Under the pieces are notes generated by a model. That model made no database searches and was not told where the DNA came from. It worked only from the letters and a program-made list of their open reading frames with translations. From a virus: a DNA stretch of 34,464 nt. Shown here piece after piece: positions 33,551 through 34,464 of this stretch. Both the position numbers and the translations under genes were made by a program. The DNA lies in the IMG/VR virus record IMGVR_UViG_3300007735_000653, positions 1-34,464 of that record; one strand, given 5' to 3'. Numbering within the stretch: the first letter of the stretch is position 1; each line of letters opens with the position of its first letter.

Positions 33551-34464
33551 ATGTCAGATACTTTTTCTTTTCGTTTACTAGAAGACTTCGTAGCAAAATA
33601 CAAAGACACACCACCTCCATTTGGATTCTCAGATGCTGGATCAAACTCTCTTGGCGAAGTAACCTTTATACGCACCTATTCACGTATGAAAGAAGATGGT
33701 ACAAAAGAAAGATGGTATGAAGTCTGTAAGCGTGTAATTGAAGGTATGTACTCAGTTCAAAAGAACCATGCTAAAGAAAATCGCCTACCTTGGAATGATA
33801 ACAAGGCCCAAAAGTCTGCTCAAGAAGCCTTTCAAAGAATGTTTGAATTAAAGTGGACACCCCCAGGACGTGGCCTATGGGCATTTGGAACTCCGATGAC
33901 TATGGATAAGCGTAACTCTGCTTCCCTGCAAAACTGTGCAATGGTATCTACTCGTGATCTTGATCGTAATGATCCAGGAGCCTTATTTTGTTGGGTAATG
34001 GACGCATTAATGTTAGGTATAGGCGTAGGGTTTGATACTCTTGGACAAGAAAAAGAAATGATAATCTATGATCCAACTGAGCCACCATCAGTATATGAAA
34101 TTCCTGATACTAGAGAAGGTTGGGTTGAGTCTGTAAGACTATTAATAAACTCATATCTTCGTCCAAATCAACCTATACAACAGTTTACATATGACCTAAT
34201 TAGACCTTTGGGGGCACCTATCAAGGGTTTTGGCGGGGTAGCCAGTGGGCCAGCACCATTAATAGATTTACATAACCGTATTACAAAGGTTGTAGGATCT
34301 AGAGGAGGAGATAAGTTTGATTCTCGTGCAATAGTAGATATTGTAAACCTTATTGGAACCTGCGTTGTTTCTGGTAATGTTCGTCGTTCTGCTACCCTCG
34401 CTTTAGGCAATCCTGAAGATAAAGATTTTAGTAATTTAAAAAATGCAGAGGTTTTTCCAGAACG
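33551..34464 (+). CDS. nrdJ: Class II (B12-dependent) ribonucleoside-triphosphate reductase, partial
   Basis: Open from ATG 33551 through the window end: 304 codons of the N-terminal part. It shows SLQNCAMVSTRDL (125-137), where C129 corresponds to the redox cysteine of class II reductases. LMLGIGVGFDTL (153-164) and GTCVVSGNVRRSATLALG (269-286) are characteristic of monomeric adenosylcobalamin-dependent RTPR. It reduces ribonucleotides for phage DNA synthesis. The C-terminal half with C408/E410/C419-type residues lies outside the window. TATAAT about 45 nt upstream and a weak GGAA ribosome site fit its own promoter. Confidence 0.9.
   Translation, partial: MSDTFSFRLLEDFVAKYKDTPPPFGFSDAGSNSLGEVTFIRTYSRMKEDGTKERWYEVCKRVIEGMYSVQKNHAKENRLPWNDNKAQKSAQEAFQRMFELKWTPPGRGLWAFGTPMTMDKRNSASLQNCAMVSTRDLDRNDPGALFCWVMDALMLGIGVGFDTLGQEKEMIIYDPTEPPSVYEIPDTREGWVESVRLLINSYLRPNQPIQQFTYDLIRPLGAPIKGFGGVASGPAPLIDLHNRITKVVGSRGGDKFDSRAIVDIVNLIGTCVVSGNVRRSATLALGNPEDKDFSNLKNAEVFPE

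Noticed and set aside
1-34464. Integrase, excisionase or lysogeny genes
   Set aside because: Looked for and not seen. tRNAs and operators alone do not show a temperate life style.

Overview
The window is a segment of a tailed double-stranded DNA phage (Caudoviricetes), AT-rich and densely packed. Tail-fibre and baseplate-type genes, a lysozyme-like endolysin, an endonuclease VII homologue, a phage-type class II ribonucleotide reductase, two tRNAs and dozens of tiny overlapping genes point to a phage rather than a chromosome. Families seen mainly in actinobacteriophages (DUF932/TIGR03299, Gp88, a DUF2746-like membrane protein), many predicted leaderless transcripts and CRP/GlxR-type palindromes suggest an actinobacterial host. 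The host is an inference.

Layout. (1) 1-4882, minus: seven overlapping sugar and methyl-transfer genes (three glycosyltransferase-like proteins, PIG-L deacetylase, FkbM and type-11 methyltransferases, NDP-sugar epimerase) that probably build or decorate a glycan. (2) 4875-7270, mostly minus: micro-genes, several with CxxC zinc-binding motifs, one secreted protein, and one divergent plus-strand zinc-ribbon gene. (3) 7271-8351: an almost gene-free stretch with tRNA-Arg(CCG) and many GGTTTGATA repeats. (4) 8352-18261, minus: accessory genes in short transcription units, most with a clear TTGACA-N17-TATAAT-like promoter. Upstream of these lie TGTGA-N6-TCACA palindromes, 9-nt-spaced GGAC repeats, stem-loops and four perfect DnaA boxes. 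tRNA-Asp(GTC), DUF932 and Gp88 genes are here. (5) 18.3-18.84 kb: a divergent control region and candidate origin. (6) 18838-19497, plus: five tiny overlapping genes. (7) 19.6-22.2 kb, mixed strands: endonuclease VII, SpeD-like AdoMet decarboxylase, zinc-ribbon peptides, a restriction-endonuclease-like protein and a DUF2746-like membrane protein. (8) 22.5-33.4 kb, plus: tail fibre/baseplate genes with recurrent extended -10 promoters (TGNTATAAT), plus the minus-strand endolysin. (9) 33551-end: 5' part of nrdJ.

How the parts fit. The right half supplies virion appendages and lysis. The left operon probably modifies glycans, either on the virion or on the host surface. The middle carries early or accessory functions under what looks like coordinated control by a CRP-family regulator, with DnaA-box clusters that may mark a replication origin. 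Coordinates of small genes and regulatory sites were read by eye from the sequence. Functional statements rest on motif recognition without database searches.
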